A stretch of DNA of 64,000 nucleotides from Streptomyces aurantiacus. GTDB lineage: Bacteria; Actinomycetota; Actinomycetes; Streptomycetales; Streptomycetaceae. Shown in pieces: positions 1 to 10,435 of the stretch. The notes beneath the pieces are model-generated. The model had not been told where the DNA came from. It did no database searches and was given only the letters and a program-made list of their open reading frames with translations. The stretch covers positions 6,200,001 through 6,264,000 of the forward strand of contig NZ_CP114283.1 in the NCBI RefSeq assembly GCF_027107535.1. The letters run 5' to 3'. Positions within the stretch are counted from its first letter, which is position 1; every line of letters starts with the position of its first letter. The position numbers and the translations under genes were made by a program.

Positions 1-818
1 CACTCGTGGGCGCAGACGCCTACGGCGCAGTCCTCGGGCACGGTCAGGAAGGTGCGGACCGACAGGCCCGGTGCCACCTCGACGCCGCCCGGGATCGTCC
101 ACTTGAGGCTCCACAGGTCGCCGCGTTGGGTCGTCTGCTCGGCGCCGCGTCCCGCATGGATGACGAACAGGGCTGTGACGGCGCCCTCGTCGAGTGCGTC
201 GAAGGAGGTGAAGTCGACTCCGGCGTCCCGGGCCGCGAGGACGGCGTCCCGCGCCAGCCCCTGGGTGTTGCGCGGGAAGTTGGGGTTCATGCCGGAGTTG
301 TCGTCGGCGTAGAAGGACAGCGGCTCCGGCATCCGGAACCAGCCGTGCACAGCACCCTGGATGTCGATCCCGGTGCCCGGCGACGTGTCGAAGGCACTGG
401 CCTTGCGGTAGTAGGAGCGCATGCTGCCGCTCGGGAACTCGTCAAGGCCGAAGAGCATGCTGTCGTAGTGGCCGGGGCCGTGGTCGGCCTCGTGCGGCCG
501 GTCGGGGAAGTCGACGAGCAGCACCAACGTCCGCACGGTTCCGCGGAGCCGGGTCGCGGGGCGGGTCATCAGCTGCTTGTCGGTGCTGGGGCCCGGGTCG
601 AGCGCGCCGTCGTCGAGACCGACGAGGTTCTCGCCCCTGCGGCCCGCGCGCCACACGGTGTAGTACTCCTCGAACGTCATGTTCTTCGGCAGTCGGCGGC
701 CCTTGACCAGTTCGAGATAGCGGGCGTAGAGCTGCGCGAGGGCCTGCGGCGACAGTGGTACCGGGCAGGCGTCGGCGCAGTGGTGTGCGGGTCGTACGGG
801 GCTGAGCGTATGGCGCAT
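1..818 (-). CDS. M6-family (immune inhibitor A-like) metalloprotease, 3' end outside window
   Basis: This reading frame is open from an ATG at 818 to the window edge (272 residues) and resembles the N-terminal half of M6 metalloproteases. The tract around residues 95-105 (LVLLVDFPDRPHE) is the typical start of the catalytic domain. The frame ends in VCAHE at the very first bases, which is the beginning of the zinc motif HExxH, so the rest of the active site lies outside. I see no signal peptide at this start. A purine-rich GAAGGGGGTG ribosome site precedes the ATG. The gene lies downstream of the tetR gene on the same strand. Three 34-base direct repeats sit in its 295-base upstream region. 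The family assignment is fairly secure; the substrate is unknown. Confidence 0.8.
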   Translation of the reverse strand, partial: MRHTLSPVRPAHHCADACPVPLSPQALAQLYARYLELVKGRRLPKNMTFEEYYTVWRAGRRGENLVGLDDGALDPGPSTDKQLMTRPATRLRGTVRTLVLLVDFPDRPHEADHGPGHYDSMLFGLDEFPSGSMRSYYRKASAFDTSPGTGIDIQGAVHGWFRMPEPLSFYADDNSGMNPNFPRNTQGLARDAVLAARDAGVDFTSFDALDEGAVTALFVIHAGRGAEQTTQRGDLWSLKWTIPGGVEVAPGLSVRTFLTVPEDCAVGVCAHE

Positions 819-965
819 CAGGCACCCCCTTCAGGGGACGAACCCCTTTTGCCGGACACGAAGGATCCAGAGGAACCAGGCCCGGCGAAGGCGGTACGCC
901 TTCTCCTGGCCGGGGGTGAGACTACTGTCAACACGCCGCTGTGGACCGCGACTTGGGCGCACAGC

Positions 966-1067
966 ATCCGGAACAAGGCGCTCCCCCCGCGCAGCCCTGT
1001 TCCGGAGCACGGCGGTCCACCGGCACGACCCGGTTCCGGAGCATGGCGGTTCCCTGTCCGACCCGGT
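966..1067. repeat. Three 34-bp-spaced direct repeats upstream of the M6 protease gene
   Basis: The motif TTCCGGAGCACGGCGGTCC occurs at 1000 and again, with two mismatches, at 1034; a weaker copy (15 of 19 bases) begins at 966. The spacing is exactly 34 bases each time. The repeats lie in the 819-1113 gap that should hold the protease promoter, so they may be regulator sites or simply a small tandem duplication. No gene was found in this gap. Confidence 0.5.
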
Positions 1068-1113
1068 CACTGAACTCGCGGGCCCCTCGGCCGGTTCGGT
1101 GCCGACCCTGGAT

Positions 1114-1776
1114 CTACTCGTCTCGCGGCCGCCAGCCCGCCGGGCGCAGGATCCCCAGGAGCAGGCCCACGAGTTCGTCCACCACTTCGTCGAGGGTCGC
1201 CTCGACCCAGCCCGAACTCCAGTCGTGCAGCAGTCCGTTGACGCTGCCGATGAACGCCGCCGCCGCGATCCGGTAGTCGCGCGGGACCGCCTCGCCGCGG
1301 TCGGCGGCGGCCATGGCCTCGGCGCGGATGAAGTCGATCCAGCGGGAGCGGCGGGCCAGCCGTTGCCGTTCGAGCCGTGGGCTGACGCCGATGATCTCGA
1401 CGAAGGTGATGCGCAGGCGGCGCGGATCACCGGTGACGTCGGCGGCGTAGGCCCGGAAGGCGGCGGTCGCGCGTTCCGCGATCGGCTGCCCGTCCGCCTC
1501 GGCGAGACCGGCCAGGGCCGCTTCCTCCGCCCAGTCGTTGACCTGGAGATGGAGGGCGGCCAGTACGTCTTCGAGGGTGCGGAACTCCTCGTAGAACTGG
1601 CGGGTGGACAGGCCGGCGGCCTCGCTCAGGGCGGAGACGGTCGTGGCGCGGTAGCCGGGGGCGTCCCCGAAGAGCTGGAGCCCGGCGTCCAGGAATCTTC
1701 GGCGGCGCTCGGCCTGCCGCTCCTCGGCGGTCCTGCCGCCGTAACGGCCCGTCGGCGCCCTGAGCCTGCCCGCCAC
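1114..1776 (-). CDS. TetR-family transcriptional regulator
   Basis: The 220-residue product has a typical TetR N-terminus: a basic start (EERQAERRRRFLDAGLQLFGD) followed by the helix-turn-helix TVSALSEAAGLSTRQFYEEF near residues 46-66, then a helical ligand-binding domain. The frame is open upstream to 1917, but the GTG at 1776 is preceded by an AGGGGGGT ribosome site and starts just before the DNA-binding domain, so I chose it. The gene is divergent from the beta-propeller gene at 1932. A dyad at 1847-1864 lies between them and recurs before the GH5 gene at 5202-5219. This suggests the regulator controls itself, the propeller gene and the glycosidase; the inducer is unknown. Confidence 0.88.
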   Translation of the reverse strand: MAGRLRAPTGRYGGRTAEERQAERRRRFLDAGLQLFGDAPGYRATTVSALSEAAGLSTRQFYEEFRTLEDVLAALHLQVNDWAEEAALAGLAEADGQPIAERATAAFRAYAADVTGDPRRLRITFVEIIGVSPRLERQRLARRSRWIDFIRAEAMAAADRGEAVPRDYRIAAAAFIGSVNGLLHDWSSGWVEATLDEVVDELVGLLLGILRPAGWRPRDE

Positions 1777-1846
1777 TGAACCCCCCTCATCGCCCGACGG
1801 CCAATTTTGTCCTGTCCGAAGTCTTGTAGTGAGGGGCCCTCTCTCC

Positions 1847-1864
1847 TTACTTTCCAGTAAGTCC
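1847..1864. promoter_or_regulatory. Candidate TetR operator (ACTT-N6-AAGT dyad)
   Basis: The 18-mer TTACTTTCCAGTAAGTCC contains inverted ACTT/AAGT half-sites separated by six bases, and the overlapping perfect dyad CTTACT-TTCC-AGTAAG. It lies between the divergent tetR and beta-propeller genes. Thirteen of its 18 positions are identical to the dyad at 5202-5219, including the run AGTAAGTC. Binding by the neighbouring TetR protein is inferred. Confidence 0.6.
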
Positions 1865-1931
1865 AATCTGAACGCGCACGTTTTCAGATTCTCCGCCTTG
1901 TCATGTTCCCCACACATAGGAGAGATCGGTC

Positions 1932-3182
1932 ATGTCTGCCCTCAGAGCCCGGCACGCGTGGTCCATCGCCGCCGCCCTCGTCCTGACCGTCACCGCACCG
2001 GCCACCGCGACCGGCGCCTCCCCCGCCGCCGCGGATCTGCGGGAGGTGATGTTCGTCGGCAACAACTGGGACGGCACCGCCGATGTCATCAAGTCCAGCG
2101 GCGACTTCGCGAAGGTCGGCCGGATCAACGTCATCCCGGACAAGGACCAGCGGATGGCGGAGATCAACGCCGATCCGATCAGGTGGATCGCGTTCATGAC
2201 CATCCGCAACAGCGTGGGCGAAGGCCACGACCAGTTCGTCGACGACATGTACTCCACGCCCGACGGCAAGTCGATGGTGGTCTCCCGTCCGAGCTTCGCC
2301 GACGTGGTCTCCATCGACCTGGCCTCGGGCGACATCAACTGGCGCTACCCCGTCTCGGGCTTCCGCGCCGACCACATGGCGGTCTCCCCCGACGGCACCC
2401 GCGTCGCCGTCTCGGCCTCCACCTCCAACACGGTGCACGTGCTGGACATCAACACCGGCAAGCAGGCGGGCTCGTTCGCCACCGGCGCCAAGCCGCACGA
2501 GAACATCTTCACCAAGGACGGCAAGCAGATCTGGAACATGGCGATCGGCGAGGTCAACACCGCGAGCGACGCCCCGTGGCTGGACTGGACGAAGGGCGAC
2601 CGGAAGATCACGGTCGTCGACGCGACCACGTTCAAGCAGATCAAGGTCATCGACATGCGGGAGCGCCTGAACGCGATCGGCCTGACCGACTACTCCGACG
2701 CGGTCCGCCCGGCGGCCTTCAGCCCGGACGAGTCGAAGCTGTACTTCCAGGTGTCGTTCTTCAACGGCTTCTTCGAGTACGACATCGCCACGGACCGGAT
2801 CACCCGCACCAAGACGCTGCCGATGAACCCGGCGACCAGCACCGACCGCACCACCTGGGTCAACGACTCGCGCCACCACGGCATCTCGATGAAGCCCGAC
2901 GGCACGAAGCTGTGCGTCGCGGGCACGATGGACGACTACGCCACGGTGGTCGACCGCGCCACCCTCCAGGAGGGTCCGCTCGTCACCGCCTCCAAGCCCT
3001 ACTGGGCGACCGTCAGCGGTGACGGCAAGTCCTGCGTGGTGTCCGAGAGCGGCGCCGACCAGGTCACGGCCATCGACTTCGCCACCGGCAGGAAGACCGT
3101 GTCCGTGGCGGTCGGCGACCACCCCCAGCGGGTCCGCCTGGCACATGTGCCCGCCAACTGGACGAGCCCGGCCGCCGACTGA
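1932..3182 (+). CDS. Secreted YncE/YVTN-type beta-propeller protein
   Basis: The 416-residue product begins with a clear Sec signal peptide (basic MSALRARH, a hydrophobic stretch to about residue 24, and a likely cleavage site after an Ala-rich ASPAAA). The rest consists of WD/YVTN-like blades with recurring phrases such as VSPDGTRVAVS, FTKDGKQIW, FSPDESKLYF and MKPDGTKLCV. That pattern is typical of seven-bladed YncE-like extracytoplasmic propellers, which usually bind ligands or proteins and are not known enzymes. It is divergent from tetR, with the shared operator upstream, and faces the GH5 gene, with a strong terminator between them. An AGGAGAGATC ribosome site precedes the ATG. Confidence 0.8.
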   Translation: MSALRARHAWSIAAALVLTVTAPATATGASPAAADLREVMFVGNNWDGTADVIKSSGDFAKVGRINVIPDKDQRMAEINADPIRWIAFMTIRNSVGEGHDQFVDDMYSTPDGKSMVVSRPSFADVVSIDLASGDINWRYPVSGFRADHMAVSPDGTRVAVSASTSNTVHVLDINTGKQAGSFATGAKPHENIFTKDGKQIWNMAIGEVNTASDAPWLDWTKGDRKITVVDATTFKQIKVIDMRERLNAIGLTDYSDAVRPAAFSPDESKLYFQVSFFNGFFEYDIATDRITRTKTLPMNPATSTDRTTWVNDSRHHGISMKPDGTKLCVAGTMDDYATVVDRATLQEGPLVTASKPYWATVSGDGKSCVVSESGADQVTAIDFATGRKTVSVAVGDHPQRVRLAHVPANWTSPAAD

Positions 3183-3203
3183 TCCGTTCCGGTCGGCCTT
3201 CTC

Positions 3204-3246
3204 GCACGTGTTCCCCGCGCCCCAAAGGGGCGCGGGGAACACGTGC
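3204..3246. terminator. Perfect 20-bp stem hairpin between convergent genes
   Basis: The left arm GCACGTGTTCCCCGCGCCCC (3204-3223) pairs perfectly with 3227-3246 across an AAA loop. It lies between the stop codons of the propeller gene and the GH5 gene, so it can serve both. The inner GTTCCCCGCGCCCC / GGGGCGCGGGGAAC arms belong to a palindrome that is common in Streptomyces intergenic DNA. Confidence 0.9.
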
Positions 3247-3295
3247 GTTCAGCCACGACGGACCCGCGGACGGCACAACGACCGCGGCGCAGGCC

Positions 3296-5164
3296 CTAGT
3301 TGAACTCAGCCGCCATCCACGAGGCCAGCTCGGCCCGCGCCGCGCTCAGCACGGCGGCGGACGGGGCTGTCGCGCCGTTGGTGACGAGCGCGTAGTGCAG
3401 GGTGCCCGAGTCGGGGGCGGTGAGCAGCAGCCGGCGGCTGCCGGTGCCACCCGGCTCGGCCGCGACGGCGATCGGCGTGGTGCGGGTGTAGGCCGGCGGA
3501 CCGTACGTCGTCCCGAGGTCGGAGACCACCGTGGTCGACGCGTTCGGGAAGGACGCCGGCAGGTGCAGTTCCGTCGGCTCGGCACTGCCGTCGGAGCGCC
3601 ACACCTGCAGCGCGTACTGGCCGGATCCCACGAGCTGCCTGACGTTCGGCAGGGAACTCGGCACCTGGTTCCACGTCAGCGTCGTGGAACCGTCCCGCGA
3701 GCGGTCCTCGTAGGTGAACGCGAGCGAGCGGCCCGCGGTGGCGCTCGGATAGACACGGTCCAGCATCCGCGCGTCCTGGCGCAGCACGGCCTTGCCCGAG
3801 TCGTCGAGACGCACGGCGGACAGATCCTCGTCGTTCCAGGCGTCGCCCTCGGTCTCCACCTTCTCCGGGTTGTCGTTCATCAGCTCGTGATGGCGGCCGT
3901 TGTAGATGTCCCACTGCCACTGGGAGCCGGAGAGGACCGGCCCGGAACCCGCCGGGTCCGCCCACCAGTTCGCTCCCTTCACGCGGGAGTCGAGCGCCTG
4001 GTACATCGCCTTGTAGACCGTCGGTGCCTTGTCGGAGACATTGCCGGCGAGCGGATGTCCGAACTCACTGATGATCGCCGTCGTCCCCGCGGCTGCCGCC
4101 CGGTCGCGGACGGTGCCGAAGTCACCGACGTACTGGCCGTCCTCCGCCTTGCCCCACATGAAGACGCCGGAGATGGCCTTCTGGTCGTAGAAGTGGGTGT
4201 TGAAGACGTAGCGCGACCCGAGCGTGCCCGCGTCCAGCAGTCCGCCCTCCTGCTTCTGGAAGTCGAGGTTGGCGTTCCAGAAGAGGTTCGGCTCGACGAA
4301 GGCCGGCTTGGCCTGCCAGCCCGCCGCGTCCATACGGGCGCGGAACTTCACGTAGAACGGCCACAGGACGTCCTTCTCCCACGCCCGGCTGGTCTGACCC
4401 GAGTCGTAGGTGCCCGCGTGCGGTTCGTTCCACGGGTCGAAGCCGACGACGCCCGCGAACTGGGCCGCGGTGAGGTTCTGCCGCACGTACGCCATCGTCT
4501 TCTGCGCGGTGTCGAGGAAGGATTCCTGGAGGCCGTACTTGTTGTGCCAGAAGTCGTGCGTCGCCTGTGTCACGGCCGCGTTCGAGGTGATGTTCTGGCC
4601 CCAGAACGGGCAGATCCCGCAGTACTCGTCCGGGTAGTTGCCGAGGTCGACCGCCCACTTGGGGGCGCCGTCGCCGGTGTACCAGCTGTCGGGGTCGAAC
4701 AGCCAGCGGGAGTAGAGGTCCTGGTGGAAGTCGGGGTACACGCGGATTCCTGCGTCCAGGAACGCGCGCATCTGGTCGGTCGCGGCGGCGAGGTAGGCCG
4801 GGTCCACCTGGCCGCGGACGGGCTCCGCGTACGCCCAGGAGAGCAGGAAGCGGACCGAGTTGCCGCCGCCGAGCGCCCTCAGCGCGTTCGCGGACTTCCT
4901 GGCGTCCGCGACCGAGGCGAAGGGAAGGCCGTTGTTCTCCTTGAGTTTCGTCTCGCCGGAGACGTTGTAGCCGCGCAGGACGACCTCACGGCCGAGCCCG
5001 TCGGTGAAGCGACCGTTCTGGACCGTGAGGGTCGCCGCGGCGGCGGGGTCGAACCACAGGTCGTCGGGGAGGGCGGCGGCGGGCTGAGCACCGGTGGTGC
5101 CCAGGAGGCCGGTGAGGAGCACGAGGACGCCGAGCAGGGGCGCACGCAACTTCGACATGTGCAC
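3296..5164 (-). CDS. Secreted GH5 glycoside hydrolase (endoglycoceramidase/cellulase-like)
   Basis: The 622-residue product has a signal peptide (to about residue 31) and a TIM-barrel of glycoside hydrolase family 5. The acid/base motif GFDPWNEPH places the catalytic Glu at residue 247, and IISEFGHP gives the nucleophile Glu at residue 367. VRFLLSW and PDFHQDLYSRW are other family 5 signatures and fit the endoglycoceramidase-like subgroup. Residues from about 480 onward form a small C-terminal beta-domain. The start is either the GTG at 5164 or the ATG at 5158. A dyad matching the tetR-propeller operator lies 38 bases upstream, suggesting joint control. Its substrate (glycolipid or glucan) cannot be decided from sequence. 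Confidence 0.85.
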   Translation of the reverse strand: MHMSKLRAPLLGVLVLLTGLLGTTGAQPAAALPDDLWFDPAAAATLTVQNGRFTDGLGREVVLRGYNVSGETKLKENNGLPFASVADARKSANALRALGGGNSVRFLLSWAYAEPVRGQVDPAYLAAATDQMRAFLDAGIRVYPDFHQDLYSRWLFDPDSWYTGDGAPKWAVDLGNYPDEYCGICPFWGQNITSNAAVTQATHDFWHNKYGLQESFLDTAQKTMAYVRQNLTAAQFAGVVGFDPWNEPHAGTYDSGQTSRAWEKDVLWPFYVKFRARMDAAGWQAKPAFVEPNLFWNANLDFQKQEGGLLDAGTLGSRYVFNTHFYDQKAISGVFMWGKAEDGQYVGDFGTVRDRAAAAGTTAIISEFGHPLAGNVSDKAPTVYKAMYQALDSRVKGANWWADPAGSGPVLSGSQWQWDIYNGRHHELMNDNPEKVETEGDAWNDEDLSAVRLDDSGKAVLRQDARMLDRVYPSATAGRSLAFTYEDRSRDGSTTLTWNQVPSSLPNVRQLVGSGQYALQVWRSDGSAEPTELHLPASFPNASTTVVSDLGTTYGPPAYTRTTPIAVAAEPGGTGSRRLLLTAPDSGTLHYALVTNGATAPSAAVLSAARAELASWMAAEFN

Positions 5165-5201
5165 AACAGTCCCGTGCGTGTCTTTGGGCCGTCAATACTC
5201 C

Positions 5202-5219
5202 TGACTTGAGAGTAAGTCA
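5202..5219. promoter_or_regulatory. Candidate TetR operator before the GH5 gene
   Basis: TGACTTGAGAGTAAGTCA is a perfect inverted repeat (TGACTT / AAGTCA with a six-base centre). It shares 13 of 18 positions with the dyad at 1847-1864, and both contain ACTT followed by AGTAAGTC. It sits in the promoter region of the GH5 gene and downstream of the ribosomal-protection gene, which points to the GH5 gene as target. Confidence 0.6.
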
Positions 5220-5245
5220 CCTTTTCCGGAATGACGTTGTCGTGT

Positions 5246-7312
<2,067 letters not shown>

Positions 7313-7583
7313 CGCGTGCCATGTCCTTTGAAATGAGGGGGATTCCTTCCTGGACGGACATGAACGCTTCGCGCATTGCTGCTCCTTGGTTCGGTCGGCC
7401 GAGCCCTGTGGTGATCCCTTTCAGTCCAGCAGGCGGCGGTGCCGGACGGCAACGGATTAACGCTCAACCAATGCCTGCCGCGGGCACTCCACCTTCCCGG
7501 GACACGGTCCTGGAGGGACGCGCTGCTGCGGTTCGCGCGGGACGCCGCGCGCGGCGTCCCGCACGGCGGCACGGCGGCCGGGT

Positions 7584-8017
7584 GCGCACGAAAGTGTTCA
7601 CGATCGGTACGCGGCTGACGCGGGTGGCCCGGGGGCTGCCGCTCCGCGACCCCGGCACCGCGCCGGCCGCGGTCGCGGCGGCCGTACCGGACCGGCGCGG
7701 CGACACCCTGCTGGGTGAGCTGCTGCGGGCGTTACCCGGCCGGTGGGGGCAGCGGCACGGCGCGGGGCGCGGTGGCCTTCGTGCCGTCGGACGGCCGGGA
7801 GCGTGGCGATCCGGAACCGCTCGCGGCCCGGATGCGACGCTTGCACCGTCCGGCACACCGGGAAATCTGGGCCGATCCGCGCAAGGCCCGGCCCGGCTGC
7901 GCACCTGGGGCCGCCGGTACGGCGGCGGCGCTGCCTGGCGTGGAGGCGTTCGCCGCGGGACACAGCATGGCCGCTGCGGAACGTCCGGCGGCGGTGAAAG
8001 GAGCGGACGATGCGTGA
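7584..8017 (+). pseudogene. Remnant of a CoxE-like VWA-domain gene
   Basis: Two reading frames together spell the C-terminal part of a CoxE-like von Willebrand A protein. From 7584 one frame gives KVFTIGTRLTRVARGLPLRDP and reaches LLRALPGRWGQR. Near 7752 the match jumps to a second frame, GTARGAVAFVPSDGRERGDP, that runs through REIWADPRKARPG and VEAFAAGHSMA to a TGA at 8017. The frameshift and the missing N-terminal half mark it as decayed. CoxE-like genes commonly sit next to XdhC/CoxI genes in CO-dehydrogenase-type clusters, and its stop overlaps the ATG of the intact XdhC gene by eight bases. The family call rests on remembered sequence patterns. Confidence 0.65.
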
Positions 8018-9119
8018 GATCCTCCCGGCGCTCGGCCGGTGGTACGCGCAAGGCGCCCCCTTCGGACTCGCCACGGTCGTCGACGTCAGCCGGAGCGCGC
8101 CACGCGATCCCGGCGCCGCCATGGCCGTCGGCCCGGGTGACGAGGTCGTGGGCAGTGTGTCCGGCGGCTGCGTCGAGGGCGAGGTCTTCGAGCTGGCCCG
8201 CGAGGTGGTCGCCTCGGGCGGGGCCCGGCTGGAGACGTTCGGGTACAGCGACGAGGACGCGTTCGCCGTCGGCCTCACCTGCGGCGGCGAGATCACCCTC
8301 CTCGTACGGCCCGTCACGGCCGCTCTCGACCCGTCCTTCGGTGCGGTCGCCCAGTCGGTGGCCGCGGGCCGCCCGGTGACCGTGGCGACCGTGATCGACG
8401 GTCCCGCGCCGCGCGGCGCGACGCTCGCCGTGTGGGCGGACGAGGTGTCCGGCACGCTCGGCACGACCGGCCTGGACGTGGCCGTGACCGCCGACGCGCG
8501 GGGCGAACTGGCCCTGGGCGCCACCGGGCAGCGGCACTACGGTCCGCGCGGCGAGCGGCGCGAGGACGCGGTGACCGTCTTCCTGCACTCCTTCGCTCCC
8601 CCGCCGCGCATGCTGGTCTTCGGGGCGATCGACTACGCGGCGGCGGTGGCCCGCATCGGCGTGTTCCTCGGCTACCAGGTCACCGTGTGCGACGCCCGTC
8701 CCGTCTTCGCCACACCGAAGCGCTTCCCGGCGGGCGTGGAGGTCGTCGTGGAGTGGCCGCACCGCTTTCTCCAGGGAGCGGAGACCGACGAACGCACGGT
8801 GCTCTGCGTCCTCACCCACGATCCCAAGTTCGACGTGCCGCTCCTGGAGGAGGCGCTGCGCCGCCCGGCCGCGTACATCGGGGCGATGGGCAGCCGGCGT
8901 ACGCACGACGACCGGATGAAGCGGCTGCGGGACGGCGGACTCGGCGAGGACGAACTGGCCAGGCTGCGCTCGCCGGTCGGCCTCGATCTCGGGGCGCGTA
9001 CGCCCGAGGAGGTCGCCGTGTCCGTGGCCGCCGAGATCGTCGCGCTGCGCTGGGGAGGCAGTGGCGCGCCGCTGACGGCGACGGCCGGGGAGATCCATCC
9101 GCGGCGGCGACGACGATGA
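8010..9119 (+). CDS. XdhC/CoxI-family molybdoenzyme maturation protein
   Basis: The 369-residue protein has the XdhC N-terminal domain with the motif GSVSGGCVEGEV (Cys at residue 54). The C-terminal Rossmann-like XdhC domain has MLVFGAIDYAAAVARIG and YIGAMGSRRTHDDR. Such proteins bind molybdenum cofactor and help sulfurate and insert it into xanthine- or CO-dehydrogenase-like enzymes. No such enzyme is present here; both neighbours look like broken cox genes. A GAAAGGAG ribosome site precedes the ATG at 8010, and the start overlaps the coxE remnant. The coding frame is intact and its active-site Cys is kept, so it may still serve an enzyme encoded elsewhere or be an early stage of decay. Confidence 0.9.
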   Translation: MREILPALGRWYAQGAPFGLATVVDVSRSAPRDPGAAMAVGPGDEVVGSVSGGCVEGEVFELAREVVASGGARLETFGYSDEDAFAVGLTCGGEITLLVRPVTAALDPSFGAVAQSVAAGRPVTVATVIDGPAPRGATLAVWADEVSGTLGTTGLDVAVTADARGELALGATGQRHYGPRGERREDAVTVFLHSFAPPPRMLVFGAIDYAAAVARIGVFLGYQVTVCDARPVFATPKRFPAGVEVVVEWPHRFLQGAETDERTVLCVLTHDPKFDVPLLEEALRRPAAYIGAMGSRRTHDDRMKRLRDGGLGEDELARLRSPVGLDLGARTPEEVAVSVAAEIVALRWGGSGAPLTATAGEIHPRRRRR

Positions 9120-9392
9120 GGGACAGGGTGACCGGGCGGACCGACCGGTTCGGGCGCGGGGTGCCGGCCGAGGTGGGCGGCACACTGGTCGGCCGGTTCG
9201 CGGACCGCTGTCGGAGCAGCTCCGGCAGCGGTCGAAGGCCTCGAGACCGGTACGGCGGTCGCCGCCCCTGCGCCCGCCGAACCGATCGACCTCGTAGGGA
9301 CGGTGTGGCCGTCGGTCGGCAGACGTACGGTGGCCGCGGTGGTGGCGGACGTCGTGGCGGCGCCGGTCGTCCTGCGGCTCGGGGCCGCCGTG
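9116..9392 (+). pseudogene. Remnant of a CoxG-like (SRPBCC) membrane protein gene
   Basis: Starting with an ATGA overlap on the XdhC stop, the frame reads VTGRTDRFGRGVPAEVGGTL and VGRFADR, which resembles the C-terminal helix of CoxG/SRPBCC proteins. The match then shifts frame to LSEQLRQRSK near 9208 and again to EPIDLVGTVWPSVGRRTVAA further on, which looks like the tail anchor. No single frame is open across the fragment and the N-terminal domain is missing. Together with the coxE remnant this suggests a collapsed cox-type cluster. The assignment is tentative because the fragment is short. Confidence 0.45.
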
Positions 9393-10361
9393 TCAGGTCT
9401 CGTCGCGGAAGTCGGCGATGATCGCTTCGAGGTGACGCAGGGCCGTGGTCACGCGGTCCGGGTCCTGCTGGAAGAAGGGGTCGTCGGGCACGGGCAGCGA
9501 CCCGGCGAGCCCCCAGCCGCGGCCACGTGCCCATGCCGCGTCGTCGACCTCCAGGGCCTCCCGAAAGGCGGGACGCGCCTCGTCGGGCAGGAATTTCCAG
9601 GCGGGCAGCAGGTCCACGGCGGGGTCCCCGGCACCCAGCGTGCCGAAGTCGATGACGGCGCTGAGCTGCCCGTCCACCGACAGCAGGTTCCCGGTCGCGA
9701 GGTCGCCGTGGAACCAGACCGGCGGGCCGTCCCAGGCGGGTGCCGCAAGCGCCGCCTCCCACACGGCCGTGACCGCGTCGGTGTCGACCATGCCCCGCAG
9801 CTTGGCGATCTTGGGCCGGACCACGGCGTCCGCCGCCAGCGAGTCGCGTTCGTCGCCCATGGGTACACCGCGGAACGCGTTGCTCCGCTGCGGGCCGGGC
9901 CCGCCCGTGGCGTCGATCTCCCGCAGAGCCCTGACGAACTCGGCCAGTTGACCGGCCGCCCGCACCGGATCGGCGAGACTACCGGTGGTCGCCGTCTCAC
10001 CCTCCAGCCAGCGGTACACCGACCAGGGGAACGGGTATCCCTCGCCGGGCTCCCCCGCCGCGAGCGGCTCGGAGACCGTCAGCGGCAGGTGCGGGGCGAG
10101 CTGCGGCAGCCACCGTTGCTCCCGCTCCACCTGTCCGGCCCAGCGGCCGTAGCGGGGCAGCCGCACGGACAGCACGTTGCCCAGCCGGAACGTCGCGTTG
10201 TCCATCCCGGGCCGCGGAACCGGCGAGATCGGCAGCTCCGCCCACCGGGGGAACTGGGCGGCGAGCAGACGGCGGACGAGACCGGCGTCGATGGTCACGT
10301 CGTCGCGACCCTCGTCGTCGGCGAACGCGTCGTCGTGGGCGTGCGGGGCACCGGATGACAA
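9393..10361 (-). CDS. Aminoglycoside phosphotransferase-fold kinase (APH family)
   Basis: The 322-residue product carries the kinase-like APH fold. The catalytic loop is WFHGDLATGNLL (with Asp and Asn at the phosphotransfer positions), and the metal-binding motif is VIDFGTLGAGDPAVDL. A glycine/hydrophobic N-lobe (PGMDNATFRLGNVLSVRLP) precedes them. Members phosphorylate aminoglycosides, macrolides, homoserine or other alcohols, and most chromosomal Streptomyces copies have unknown substrates. It stands alone: 74 bases separate it from the phosphodiesterase gene upstream, and a cox remnant lies beyond its stop. Resistance function should not be assumed. Confidence 0.85.
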   Translation of the reverse strand: MSSGAPHAHDDAFADDEGRDDVTIDAGLVRRLLAAQFPRWAELPISPVPRPGMDNATFRLGNVLSVRLPRYGRWAGQVEREQRWLPQLAPHLPLTVSEPLAAGEPGEGYPFPWSVYRWLEGETATTGSLADPVRAAGQLAEFVRALREIDATGGPGPQRSNAFRGVPMGDERDSLAADAVVRPKIAKLRGMVDTDAVTAVWEAALAAPAWDGPPVWFHGDLATGNLLSVDGQLSAVIDFGTLGAGDPAVDLLPAWKFLPDEARPAFREALEVDDAAWARGRGWGLAGSLPVPDDPFFQQDPDRVTTALRHLEAIIADFRDET

Positions 10362-10435
10362 GGCTCAACTCCTGGGGGCGGGCCGGGATTCGACTCCCTC
10401 ATCCCATCCGCCGGGCCGTCGGCCGTCCACCGGAT

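Noticed and set aside
9393..10361. Calling the APH-fold gene an aminoglycoside resistance gene
   Set aside because: Fold and catalytic loop are clear, but chromosomal members have many substrates and nothing in the context points to aminoglycosides.
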